From the NCBI GenBank assembly GCA_027313705.1, contig DAHVDE010000038.1, positions 34,984 to 98,983 on the forward strand: a DNA stretch of 64,000 nt, in the 5' to 3' direction. The DNA comes from Actinomycetota bacterium. GTDB lineage: Bacteria > Actinomycetota > Actinomycetes > Streptosporangiales > Streptosporangiaceae. Made by a program: the position numbers and the translations under genes. Positions 25,598 to 34,422 of the stretch are shown piece after piece. The notes under the pieces are model-generated. The model had not been told where the DNA came from. It saw only the letters and a program-made list of their open reading frames with translations, and did not search any database. Position 1 is the stretch's first letter, and each line of letters opens with the position of its first letter.

Positions 25598-26665
25598 ATG
25601 CCGATCACATTTGTCGTAAGCACCGGCCGAGCCGGTTCGACCCTGCTGTCCCGCATGCTCGCCCTGCATCCGCAGATACTCAGCATCAGCGAGTTCTTCG
25701 CCGTTTTAATGGGCATCCTGCGCCGCGATCCTTACCCGTCCGAGCCCATGGACGGCGCGGAACTGTGGCGGATCGCGTCGGCACCCGATCCGCTCGCCGA
25801 CGCGATGGTGCGCTGCGGCCAGCAGGTGCCCGAGATGTTCTACCCGTACGATTCCGGCCGTTTCACCGCGTCGAGCGGGATCCCGATCATCAGCCACAGC
25901 ACACTGCCGCTGCTCAGCGACGACCCTGACGGCCTGTACGACCAGCTAGCCGCGGAAGTTCCCAGCTGGCCGGTGCGCCCGGCGGCGGAACAGTACCGCG
26001 CTCTGTTCGCATTGCTCGCCCGGCTGCTCGGACGGCCGGTCGTCGTGGAACGGTCGGGCGGGTCGCTGCCGCTCATCAGCTTGCTCAGGCGGGAGTTCCC
26101 TGACGCCAGGTTCTTGTTCATGCACAGGGACGGCCCCGATACCGCGGTGTCCATGAGCCGGTTCCCGATGTTCAAGCTCGGGGTCATGGCGACTGAGGCC
26201 GCGCAGGAGGCCGGCCTGCCGCTCAATGCCACCATGGACGAGATCACGGCCAGCCTGCCAGAACGCTACCTTGGCATCTTGTCGCCGCCATACAACTTGC
26301 GAGGCCTGTCTGACGTGCGGATCTCGCCGGTCTGGTTCGGCGAGTTGTGGTCCAGGATGATCTGCTCAGGCACGACGATGCTCGCCCAGGTACCTGAGCA
26401 GGACAGGAGCGAGATTAGCTATGCGGACCTGCTGAGCGACACCGAAGGCACACTGACCAGACTGGCCGGGTTCCTCGGCGTCACCGCCTCAGGGCAATGG
26501 TGCCAGGCGGCCGCCGGGCTGTGCGACCGTAGCCGGCCGGGCGCGGCGGGCACGCTCGAACCCGACTTGAGTGCGCGCCTGGAAGCCGCGTGCCAGCCAG
26601 GCCGCGAAGCGCTCGCGGCATTTCTCGGCGCCACTTCTCACGACGAAATCGCCACCCTACGATGA
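25598..26665 (+). CDS. Sulfotransferase 1 (PAPS-dependent family)
   Basis: 355 residues. The 5'-phosphosulfate loop STGRAGSTLLSRML is at residues 8-21 and the 3'-phosphate region is the MHRDGPDTAVSMSR segment. Start ATG behind a perfect GGAGG, 20 bp after the MFS stop, so same operon. Paralogue of sulfotransferase 2 (shared MDGAELW, MFYPYD and GRFT segments). Predicted to transfer sulfate from PAPS to a hydroxyl, perhaps one made by a P450. Confidence 0.88.
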   Translation: MPITFVVSTGRAGSTLLSRMLALHPQILSISEFFAVLMGILRRDPYPSEPMDGAELWRIASAPDPLADAMVRCGQQVPEMFYPYDSGRFTASSGIPIISHSTLPLLSDDPDGLYDQLAAEVPSWPVRPAAEQYRALFALLARLLGRPVVVERSGGSLPLISLLRREFPDARFLFMHRDGPDTAVSMSRFPMFKLGVMATEAAQEAGLPLNATMDEITASLPERYLGILSPPYNLRGLSDVRISPVWFGELWSRMICSGTTMLAQVPEQDRSEISYADLLSDTEGTLTRLAGFLGVTASGQWCQAAAGLCDRSRPGAAGTLEPDLSARLEAACQPGREALAAFLGATSHDEIATLR

Positions 26666-26709
26666 CGGAAGCGGCATAACCGCCGCGACCAGCGGGAAGG
26701 ACAAGAAAA

Positions 26710-27966
26710 ATGGCGGTAGCGGAGCAGGCAGCAATGGCGCAGTCGGCGGCCGACCTGCTGCTTGGCAGCCTGCTCTCCGCCGCGGCCAGCGCCGACCCTT
26801 ACCAGGTATACGCGCGGCTGCGCGAACTCGGTCCGGTCAGGTGGAGCACGGCGGGCGGCGTGCCTGTGCTCACCAGTTACGAAGACTGCGCTGCGCTGGT
26901 ACGTGACCAGAAGTTCGGGTCGCAGAGCCCGGCCTGGTGCGATCAGGTGACACCTGGCTGGCGTGACCATCCGGCCAGGGTCACCACGTTCGAGGCCATG
27001 CTCTTTCGCGACCCCCCCGATCACACCAGGCTGCGCCGCCTGGTAAGCGCCGCCTTCACGCCGCGCCAGGCGGAGCGGATGCGGGCCGGCGTCGCCGCGC
27101 TCAGCGCCAAGTCGCTTGACCAGCTCGCCGACGCAGGCGCCGAAGGCGGCACGATCGACCTGCACGAGTTCCTGGCGGCCAGACTGCCGATCGCCGTGAT
27201 CGGCTCGCTAGTCGGCGTGCCTGAGTCCGACTGGCCGATGCTGCGCGAGCCCATGTCGGCCCTGCTCAGGCTAGTCGAGCTTGGCATCACCACGGACGAC
27301 GTCGCCAAGGCCGACGCCGCGGCGGTTATCCTGGCCGATTATTTCACCGCGCTGGCCGGCGATCGCCGCAGCCATCCCGGCGGCACCGATCTGGCATCGG
27401 CCGTGGTCGCGGCCAAGCAAGCCGCCGCAGGGACGGCAGGCTTCACAGATACCGAGGTCGTCCAGACACTGACCTTCCTGTTCATGGCAGGCGTCGACAC
27501 GATGGGCAACCTGCTCTGCAACGGTACTTTCGCGCTCCTGGCCAATCCGGCGCAGGCCGGCCTGGTGCGAGCAGGCCTGGTGCCGACAGATGACCTGGTC
27601 GACGAGGTACTCAGATATGACGCACCGGTGCAGCTTGTCGGCCGGGTAGCTGCTGCCGGGCACATGTTCGGCAGCCTGCAGGTACGTCCAGGCGAGCTGG
27701 TGCTTGCCCTGATCGGAGCGGGCAACCGCGACCCGGCCAAGTTCGCCGCACCCGAGGTGTTCGACGTCACCAGGAAGGGCACGGCGCCGCTGTCATTCGG
27801 GGGCGGCATTCACCGCTGCCTCGGCGCCCCGTTGGCCAGGGTAGAGGCAGGCGAGTTCCTCACCGGCTTGCTCAGCCGGTTCCCCGCGATCAGCCTGGCC
27901 GGCGAGCCGGTCAGGCAGGGTACGGTCTTCCGAGGGTTCAGCTATCTTCCGGTAGCCATTCGCTAG
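26710..27966 (+). CDS. Cytochrome P450, P450-2
   Basis: 418 residues with heme Cys370 in GGGIHRCLGAPLAR, DPPDHTRLRRLV, EVLRYDAPVQ (ExxR) and I-helix FMAGVDTMGNLL with the usual Asp-Thr pair. Paralogue of P450-1. It lies 44 bp after sulfotransferase 1 with GGAAGGA upstream, continuing the MFS-sulfotransferase operon. Confidence 0.94.
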   Translation: MAVAEQAAMAQSAADLLLGSLLSAAASADPYQVYARLRELGPVRWSTAGGVPVLTSYEDCAALVRDQKFGSQSPAWCDQVTPGWRDHPARVTTFEAMLFRDPPDHTRLRRLVSAAFTPRQAERMRAGVAALSAKSLDQLADAGAEGGTIDLHEFLAARLPIAVIGSLVGVPESDWPMLREPMSALLRLVELGITTDDVAKADAAAVILADYFTALAGDRRSHPGGTDLASAVVAAKQAAAGTAGFTDTEVVQTLTFLFMAGVDTMGNLLCNGTFALLANPAQAGLVRAGLVPTDDLVDEVLRYDAPVQLVGRVAAAGHMFGSLQVRPGELVLALIGAGNRDPAKFAAPEVFDVTRKGTAPLSFGGGIHRCLGAPLARVEAGEFLTGLLSRFPAISLAGEPVRQGTVFRGFSYLPVAIR

Positions 27967-28053
27967 TCACCCTCCTTTGCCGGCGCGCTGAGTAGGACTA
28001 AGCGGTCTCAGTTGCGCCATGATGGCTAAAGTGGTCACAGGGAGGGAAAGTTC

Positions 28054-29103
28054 ATGTCTGTTACTTTCGTGGTGAGTACCGGCCGTTCCGGCTCGACTAT
28101 GCTGTCGAAGATCTTGCATCAGCACCGGGACATCCTGAGCATGAGCGAGTTCTTCGTCACCCTGCAGCGGGTGCCGCTCGGCTGGGAACTGCCGCTGCGC
28201 GACATGGACGGCGCGGAACTGTGGGAACTGCTTTCCGGCGCCGATCCCGTCGTCGACGCCATGATCGCGGGCGGGCTGAAGAACGACGAGATGTTCTACC
28301 CGTACGACGCGGGCAGGTTCACGCTGGCCGCGGGAATACCCAATATCTGCCATAACACGCTGCCGATACTCACCGACGATCCAGACTCGCTGTTTGACCA
28401 GCTAGCGGCCAGGGTGCCAACCTGGCCAAGACGACCGGCCGCGGCTCAGTACCGTGCATTCTTCGCCCTGCTCGGCGAGTTGCTCGGCCGCCGGGTCGTC
28501 GTGGAGCGTTCAGGCAGTTCGCTGGCGCTGATCAGCGAACTGCGAGCCGAGTTTCCCGATGCCAGGTTCGTGCACATGTACCGGGACGGGGTCGATTGCG
28601 CCCTGTCGATGGTCAGGCACCCGATGTTCAGGCTGGCCGCCTTGCAGTACCTGCTTGCCCTCGAGGCGGGTCTGCCGACATCGGCGTCCTTCGAGGATAT
28701 CGCCGCGGTCATCCCGGAGAAGGCAACCGGGCTGATCGTGCCGCCATTCGACGCCGAGCGATTCATGGCCTGCGACATCCCGCCCGCGATCTTCGCAAGG
28801 ACCTGGTCAATCATGGTCGCCGGCGGCGTCGAAGCGCTGACCGCGCTCGGACCGCAGTCGTGGACCCAGCTCAGCTACGAGCAGCTACTTGCCGATCCAG
28901 CCAGCGAACTTACCAGGCTGGCCGGCTTCCTCGGCGTGCCAGCCGAGCCCGACTGGCTGCGCTCGGCGGCTGAGCTGATCGACCCGCTGCGCACCGGCGC
29001 CGCGACCAGGATAGACAGCGAACTGCTTGCCGAACTGCGCGCCGCCTGCGAGCCTGGTGACCGGGCGCTCGCCTCGGTGGCTGCTGGTGCCTGGCCGGCC
29101 TAG
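28054..29103 (+). CDS. Sulfotransferase 2 (PAPS-dependent family)
   Basis: 349 residues, P-loop-like STGRSGSTMLSKIL at residues 8-21 and MYRDGVDCALSM for the 3'-phosphate. Strong GGGAGGGAAAG ribosome site. Clearly related to sulfotransferase 1 and, like it, next to a P450 of the same subfamily, so the P450/sulfotransferase pair looks duplicated. Confidence 0.88.
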   Translation: MSVTFVVSTGRSGSTMLSKILHQHRDILSMSEFFVTLQRVPLGWELPLRDMDGAELWELLSGADPVVDAMIAGGLKNDEMFYPYDAGRFTLAAGIPNICHNTLPILTDDPDSLFDQLAARVPTWPRRPAAAQYRAFFALLGELLGRRVVVERSGSSLALISELRAEFPDARFVHMYRDGVDCALSMVRHPMFRLAALQYLLALEAGLPTSASFEDIAAVIPEKATGLIVPPFDAERFMACDIPPAIFARTWSIMVAGGVEALTALGPQSWTQLSYEQLLADPASELTRLAGFLGVPAEPDWLRSAAELIDPLRTGAATRIDSELLAELRAACEPGDRALASVAAGAWPA

Positions 29104-29115
29104 CGCTGCGGCACG

Positions 29116-30318
29116 TTACCAGGTGACGGGCAGGCTGAGCAGGGCGCGTACCAGCGTGTCCTGGGCGTAGCGCGCCTGCGCCTCGTCGATCGCCAGCCTG
29201 AGCCCTGGCAGCCTGGCGGTGATCGCGCCGAGCGCGATCGCCAGCTCTAGCCGCGCCAGCGCGGCGCCAGGGCAGTAGTGCGCCCCGGCGCCGAAGGTCA
29301 GGTGCGGGTTAGCCGCCCGGTGCAGGTCGAAGGTGCCAGGATCAGCGAACATCTTGGCATCTCTGTTCGCGGCCGGGATCGAAACCTGGACGGCGCAGCC
29401 TGACGGTATCTTGCCTCCGTCGAGTTCGACCTCCGTCGTCGCCACGCGCAGGAAGGCACCTTCGCTCGCGACCTCGTAACGGAGGATCTCCTCCACTGCC
29501 CGCTCGGTGAGGCCGGGCTCGGCGACCAGCTCCGCGTACCTGCCCGGCTGGCGGAGCAAGGTGAAGAGCCCGCGGGCGAGCAGCGCCGCGGTGTTCTCCT
29601 GGCCGCCGATGAACAGGGCGGAAATCATCTGGTGCAACTCGGCAGGCGTCAGCACTCCCTCGGTGTCGCAGGCGGCGATCAGCTCGTCGACTATGCCGGT
29701 GCCAGGAGCCACCCGCCGGCTGGCGACTAGCTCGCGTACATAGGTGATGAACGCGATGCCCGCGCCGGTGCGCTCGGTGGTCGAGGCGGAACCGGTGTCG
29801 AAGAAGATGCCGGTCCAGGCGATCAGGCTTGGCTTGTCCTGCTCTGGAATGTCGAGCAGCTCGCACATGACGCTGATCGGCAGCAACTGGGTGAAGCCGG
29901 CGACCAGGTCTGCTGGCCTGCCGCCGGCGATGAGATCGTCGAGCAACCCGTCCACGATCCGGGAGATAACCGGCCGCCAGGCGGTCGCGTGCCTAGGCCG
30001 GAAGGAGCCGGAAATAATCCGGCGCAGCCTGGTGTGCTCGGGCGGGTCGAGGTTCACGATCGCATCGGGGTTGGTGGACAGATCGGTCTCAGTCACCATC
30101 CGGGGCGCACCGGGATACCTGAAGTTTCGGCTGAACCTGCGATCCTTCAGCACGGTCTCCACATCGTCACGCCCTGTCACGAAGTACGCGAGGTCGCCGC
30201 TCGGGAGCCTGATCTGGCTTACCGGGCACCGGCCTGGGTCATACAGCCTGGCCGGTGTCCCGAAGTCGGCCGGCTCGAGCGGAAACGGGAAAGCCTGCGG
30301 CACGCTCCCTGTGGTCAT
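29116..30318 (-). CDS. Cytochrome P450, P450-3 (different subfamily)
   Basis: 400 residues. Heme Cys349 in FGAGAHYCPGAALAR, DPPEHTRLRRII, EEILRYEV and I-helix FIGGQENTAALL. It lacks the SPAW/GWRDHP signature of P450-1 and -2 and is nearer to nikkomycin/CYP105-like enzymes by general pattern. Start ATG 30318 follows AAGGA at long spacing; in-frame ATGs at 30339 and 30372 are alternatives. Convergent with sulfotransferase 2. Confidence 0.9.
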   Translation of the reverse strand: MTTGSVPQAFPFPLEPADFGTPARLYDPGRCPVSQIRLPSGDLAYFVTGRDDVETVLKDRRFSRNFRYPGAPRMVTETDLSTNPDAIVNLDPPEHTRLRRIISGSFRPRHATAWRPVISRIVDGLLDDLIAGGRPADLVAGFTQLLPISVMCELLDIPEQDKPSLIAWTGIFFDTGSASTTERTGAGIAFITYVRELVASRRVAPGTGIVDELIAACDTEGVLTPAELHQMISALFIGGQENTAALLARGLFTLLRQPGRYAELVAEPGLTERAVEEILRYEVASEGAFLRVATTEVELDGGKIPSGCAVQVSIPAANRDAKMFADPGTFDLHRAANPHLTFGAGAHYCPGAALARLELAIALGAITARLPGLRLAIDEAQARYAQDTLVRALLSLPVTW

Positions 30319-30654
30319 CAGGCACCAGATCCTTTCCATGACCGGCCACGGCTCGGGGACCCTGCTGCACATACTCTGCCAAAAACCGTCCGGTGGCTAG
30401 TACGCGGCCCGGCCATTGGCCCCCATTCTTCACACCAGCCAATAATCACCGTGCGTAGCCGATTAAGCGACGAATGCTACTTTTGCAGGCTGTTACGGGC
30501 GCCGCAGCAGGCACAACATTCACAGGCGTCGCTGCTGTCTCGCCGAGACCCGCCAATCGGCACCGGACGGCTTGACCTGATGCGTCGATTGTGTAACTCT
30601 CACGGCGAAAGATACCTCTATTCCGCTGACAAATGGCTCTGTGGGGGATGATGC

Positions 30655-32058
30655 ATGTCCGAGTCAGGCTGCGCCGTTCCGCCAGGTGACTGGGTAGATC
30701 GTGAGCTGCTCGCCGGTCCCGGCGACGAGGTATGCCTGTACCTTGGCGCCCCGACCACGAGAGACGAGCTTGCCTGCCTCGTGGCTGGTCAGCAGGAATT
30801 GCTGACCTCAGCCGGCCTCCGGCCTGGCGGCACCGTCACGCTAGTGCTTCCCCCGTCGCTCGGCTACGTCGCCAGCCTCCTCGCCTCATGGCGTCTAGGC
30901 GCTCAGGTGAGCCTGCTCGACCACCGGCTTGCCCGGCCGGAAATCGACAAGGCGCTCGACCGGCTTGCGCCGCAGGTGGTCGTGGAGCCCAAGGAGGTCA
31001 CGGCCAGGTTCATGGCCGGGTACGCGACCGTGGACGCCGAACCTGCCAGCAGACCTGACGGGGTGCGGGCGACGACGCCGCACGCGCTCATACAGCTCAG
31101 CTCGGGCTCGACCGGGCCTTCCAAGGTCATCGCCCGCACCGCGGCCGACCTGATCTTCGAACTTGGCAGGTACGAAAAGCTCGATGCCTACCCTGGCGCG
31201 GGCACCAGGATCGTGCTGCTGGCCTCCATCGTCCATGTGCTCGGGCTGGTCGGAGGCCTGCTGCACAGCCTGCACGCCGGCATCGAGCTGGTCTTCCCCG
31301 ACCGGCTGACCGCCGAAGGCATCAGGGCCACGGTGGCGGCGGGCGAGCGGCCGACCATGCTGCTCGGCGTGCCGTTCCACGCCGAGTTGCTGACCGCCGA
31401 TCCGCGGCCGCTGCCTCAGCTGACCAAGATGGTGGTGGCCGGCGAGCTGACCAGGCCGTGGGTAAGGCCCGCGTTCACGGCCGGCTACGGCGTGCCGCTC
31501 GGCAACATGTACGGGATGACCGAGCTAGGGGTTATCGCCACCGACCTGCTCGGCGACCTTGCCCCATCGGTCGCGGCCGCACCCGGCATCGGGCTGCGGG
31601 TTGTCGACGGCGAACTGCAGGTCGCCATGGCGGCCTCGCCCTACATCGGCCTCGTCGACGAGACCAGGTGGGTGGACGGCTGGCTGCATACCAGGGACGC
31701 CGCTGTCATGGACCAGGAAACCGGGCAGGTGACGATCCTCGGCCGGCTCGACTCGCAGGTCTCAATCGGCGGGCTCAAGGTCGACCTCACCGAGGTCGAG
31801 CAGACGATCTGCGCCCTGCCGCAGGTGACCGCGTGCGTGGTCAGTTACGACGACGCCATCGAGGCTTATCTCGTGCTGACCGAGGGCACCGAGATCGCCG
31901 ACGTCGGCGCGGCCATCGCCGGCCAGCTCGCGGCATACAAGCGACCGCGCCGCATGTACGTGCTCGGCGAACTGCCGCGCACCGCGACCGGCAAGAACGT
32001 CAGGGACAGGACGGTACTCCAGGCCGCCGTGAACGCCAGGCAGGCAGCTGCACCCTGA
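30655..32058 (+). CDS. AMP-forming ligase (ANL superfamily), ligase 2
   Basis: 467 residues, shorter than most family members. ATP loop LSSGSTGPSK at 148-157, GNMYGMTELG (A5), LHTRDAAVMD and LGRLDSQVSIGGLKVDL (A8 region), and catalytic Lys in PRTATGKNVR near 452. Start ATG after GGGGGA. First gene of a 12-gene plus-strand operon and followed directly by two carrier-protein genes, so it probably loads an acid onto one of them. Confidence 0.85.
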   Translation: MSESGCAVPPGDWVDRELLAGPGDEVCLYLGAPTTRDELACLVAGQQELLTSAGLRPGGTVTLVLPPSLGYVASLLASWRLGAQVSLLDHRLARPEIDKALDRLAPQVVVEPKEVTARFMAGYATVDAEPASRPDGVRATTPHALIQLSSGSTGPSKVIARTAADLIFELGRYEKLDAYPGAGTRIVLLASIVHVLGLVGGLLHSLHAGIELVFPDRLTAEGIRATVAAGERPTMLLGVPFHAELLTADPRPLPQLTKMVVAGELTRPWVRPAFTAGYGVPLGNMYGMTELGVIATDLLGDLAPSVAAAPGIGLRVVDGELQVAMAASPYIGLVDETRWVDGWLHTRDAAVMDQETGQVTILGRLDSQVSIGGLKVDLTEVEQTICALPQVTACVVSYDDAIEAYLVLTEGTEIADVGAAIAGQLAAYKRPRRMYVLGELPRTATGKNVRDRTVLQAAVNARQAAAP

Positions 32059-32115
32059 GACCTGATCGCCAGAACAGTAATCCGCCCTAGATGACACAGG
32101 CAGGAGTTTCATCGC

Positions 32116-32391
32116 ATGGACACCGAATCCGACATCCGGGACTTCGTAGTTAACGCTCTGAAGGAGATGAACTACGACGTCAGCGAGGTGACCGGAGACA
32201 CCGACCTCGGACCGGCCGGGCTCGACCTAGAGTCGCTGGCCGTCGCCGAACTTGCCGTGCTTGTCGAAGATCACTTCGGGGTGCAGTTCAGCGACGAGGA
32301 CGCGGAGGGACTCGCCTTGATGACGCTGGACGAGTTCACCGCCGAGGTGGCGCGCAGGATCAAGGTCCCGGCCGGCGAAGGCACAGAATGA
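32116..32391 (+). CDS. Acyl carrier protein 1
   Basis: 91-residue acidic four-helix carrier. The phosphopantetheine Ser40 lies in AGLDLESLAVAEL, a normal [D/E]SL site. Carries the growing acyl or starter group as a thioester. The stop overlaps the start of carrier protein 2 by 4 bp. Confidence 0.88.
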   Translation: MDTESDIRDFVVNALKEMNYDVSEVTGDTDLGPAGLDLESLAVAELAVLVEDHFGVQFSDEDAEGLALMTLDEFTAEVARRIKVPAGEGTE

Positions 32392-32651
32392 GCCAGTCCC
32401 CCGCACCCGACCGGGCGCCGGCGCCTGACCGGGCGGAAGTGATCGAGATGCTGGCCTCCTTCGGCCAGCGCTCGGTCGGGGAGGTACCCGAGCAGATCGG
32501 CTCGCTCGAGCTGACCTGGCTGATAACCAAGGTCGAGCTTGAGTACGGCGTCACCCTCGAGCTCAGCGACGAGGCGCTCATGTCGATGACGACGGTGACC
32601 AGCGCCGTCACCGCACTCCGCGACGTGCTCACCGGCGCGGAGCATGTCTAG
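32388..32651 (+). CDS. Acyl carrier protein 2 (atypical GSL site)
   Basis: 87 residues with helices typical of ACPs (ELTWLITKVELEYGVTLEL). The likely phosphopantetheine Ser39 is in IGSLELTW, with Gly where Asp usually precedes the serine. Either a divergent carrier or one that is not efficiently primed. Overlaps both neighbours, so tightly coupled. Confidence 0.8.
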   Translation: MSQSPAPDRAPAPDRAEVIEMLASFGQRSVGEVPEQIGSLELTWLITKVELEYGVTLELSDEALMSMTTVTSAVTALRDVLTGAEHV

Positions 32652-33813
32652 CCAGCCAGCCCCGTGCTCGTCGGCCGGCTGGCCAGCACAGGAGGCGTCA
32701 GCGCAGATCGTCGTGACCGGCATGAGCGTTACGACGGCCTTCGGCCGCGGCACGAGCGCGCTCGCTGACGGCCTGGCCACGGGCCAGTCGGCGTTCGGCC
32801 AGAGCCTGCGGTTCGACACCAGGCGCTGCCGGGTGGGAGTCGCGGCCGAACTGGCGGGCGACCCCAAGCTTGGCCCGGAACTCGGCGCCGTGATCGAGCA
32901 GGCATGCGCCGGGGCGGGGCTCGACGCAACCGACCGCGCTGACGTGGACCTGTTCCTCGCCCTGCATACCGACGCGGGGTCGGCGCGAGACCCGGCGGCC
33001 CGCGATGTGATCGGCGATACCCCGGCGGAGATCAGCGTGGCGACCGGGCTGCCTTACCCGGCCAGGATCTACACCACCGCCTGCGTCGCGGCCAGTACCG
33101 CACTGGCCGACGCGGCCACCTTAATCAGGTCTGGCCGGGTACAGCGGGTGCTGATCGCGGCCGGCTATCTGGTCGACCTGGATAGCTTCTGGCTGTTCGA
33201 CGCGGGCCGCACGCTCGCGGCCGATGGCCAGGTGCGGCCGTTCAGCGCCGGCCGCCAGGGCCTGCTGCTCGGCGACGGCCTCGCCGCCGTGGTACTCGAA
33301 GACGCCGCCGCAGCGCGAGCACGCGGCGCCACGCCGCTAGTGCGGCTGGCCGGCTGGGGCAGGGCTGGTGACGCTTACCACGTCTGCCAGCCACGTCCCG
33401 ATGGCACGGGCCTGGCTCGGGCCGTCGCGGCCGCGCTGCGTCGCGGCGGCATCGACGGCTCGCAGGTCGGCTACATCAACGCAAACGCGACAGGCACCAT
33501 CTTCGCCGACTCTTCCGAAGCTGCCGCCATCGCGCTGGCGTTCGGCGATCAGGCCGCTTCGATCCCGGTCAGCTCGACCAAGGCATTGCACGGCCACGCG
33601 CTTGAGGCATCGGCGCTCGTCGAGTTCGTGGTGACGGCGCTGACCCTGCGGTCAGGATCGCTGCCGGTCAACGCCGGGTTCCTGGGCACCGACCCGGCTT
33701 GCCGGCTCGACTTGGTGCTCGACGAAGCCAGGCAGGTCCATGCCAGGTACGCGATGAGCCTCAACGCCGCCTTCGGCGGCGCCAACACGGCACTGCTGCT
33801 GGAAGCGGCATGA
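32644..33813 (+). CDS. Beta-ketoacyl synthase homologue with altered active site
   Basis: Thiolase-fold ketosynthase of 389 residues. Nucleophile Cys147 (YTTACVAAST), Lys313 and second His318 (STKALHGHALEAS) are present, but the first catalytic His of the NAHGT motif is Asn281 in INANATGT. The early SSQPAPCSSAG segment is extra. With carrier proteins upstream and a small ketosynthase-like partner downstream it resembles the KS/partner order of aryl polyene clusters. Chemistry may be acyl transfer or a modified condensation. Confidence 0.85.
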   Translation: MSSQPAPCSSAGWPAQEASAQIVVTGMSVTTAFGRGTSALADGLATGQSAFGQSLRFDTRRCRVGVAAELAGDPKLGPELGAVIEQACAGAGLDATDRADVDLFLALHTDAGSARDPAARDVIGDTPAEISVATGLPYPARIYTTACVAASTALADAATLIRSGRVQRVLIAAGYLVDLDSFWLFDAGRTLAADGQVRPFSAGRQGLLLGDGLAAVVLEDAAAARARGATPLVRLAGWGRAGDAYHVCQPRPDGTGLARAVAAALRRGGIDGSQVGYINANATGTIFADSSEAAAIALAFGDQAASIPVSSTKALHGHALEASALVEFVVTALTLRSGSLPVNAGFLGTDPACRLDLVLDEARQVHARYAMSLNAAFGGANTALLLEAA

Positions 33814-33867
33814 ACGGCACTGCTGCTGGAAGCGGCATGAACGGCACTGCTGCTGGAAGCGGCATGA
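33787..33867 (+). repeat. 27-bp perfect tandem repeat, three copies, spanning a stop/start junction
   Basis: Each copy reads acggcactgctgctggaag then cggcatga. Copies at 33787-33813, 33814-33840 and 33841-33867. Copy 1 codes the ketosynthase C-terminus and its TGA; each copy ends in an ATGA that gives an in-frame start (33810, 33837, 33864) for the next gene, each with GGAAG just upstream. Confidence 0.95.
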
Positions 33868-34409
33868 ACGGTATGGCCGAGCTAGCCAGCGCGTGGTGGA
33901 ACGGAGCTGAGCCACCGCCGGTAGCGGGCTTCGTGACGTCGGCGTTCAGCCCGCTCGCGGCCGCCGTCGCCGAGCTGTGCCTGGCTGACTACTTCGGCAC
34001 GCCGCCTGCCGATCATGCCCGCGGCGAGCGAACGGGGATAGTCCTGGTCTCCTCGACCGGAGATTTGGCCACCTGCACGGCGGTGGCCACCGCCGTGCAG
34101 GCAGGCAGGCGAGTGCCGCCTTTGCTGTTCTACCAGTCCAATCACAACGCCGTGGCCGGCTACCTGGCGGCCCGCTGGGGGCTCTGCGGGCCGGTGGTCT
34201 GCACGATGCCCGGCCGCGCCGCGGGGACGGGCGATCCGCTGTCCCGTGCCGAGGCTGAAGCCGCCATCTGCGCGGAACTGCTGCTGGCGGACGGCGACGC
34301 CGAGGCCGCGCTTGTTATCGCGGTCAACGCCTTTCTCGACGGCACCGTAGCAGGCAGCGCCAAGCTGATCGGTCCGGCTTCCTGGTCACTTCCACTTCCT
34401 GCCCATTGA
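33810..34409 (+). CDS. Small ketosynthase-like protein (chain-length-factor type, PF13723-like)
   Basis: 199 residues from the first ATG. After a repeat-coded MNGTAAGSG stretch the body has ASAWWNG, GIVLVSSTGD and LLFYQSNHNAVAGYLAARWG, like the N-terminal ketosynthase-fold 'chain length factor' proteins of aryl polyene pathways. It lacks a catalytic Cys/His set and half of a KS, so a structural partner of the upstream KS is likely. The true start could be any of three in-frame ATGs within the 27-bp repeats. Confidence 0.75.
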   Translation: MNGTAAGSGMNGTAAGSGMNGMAELASAWWNGAEPPPVAGFVTSAFSPLAAAVAELCLADYFGTPPADHARGERTGIVLVSSTGDLATCTAVATAVQAGRRVPPLLFYQSNHNAVAGYLAARWGLCGPVVCTMPGRAAGTGDPLSRAEAEAAICAELLLADGDAEAALVIAVNAFLDGTVAGSAKLIGPASWSLPLPAH

Positions 34410-34422
34410 AAGAGGTAATCCC

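Noticed and set aside
30403..30654. Promoter in front of the 12-gene operon (TTGTGT with ATACCT at 17 bp)
   Set aside because: The boxes are too weak to call by eye, although a promoter must lie here.
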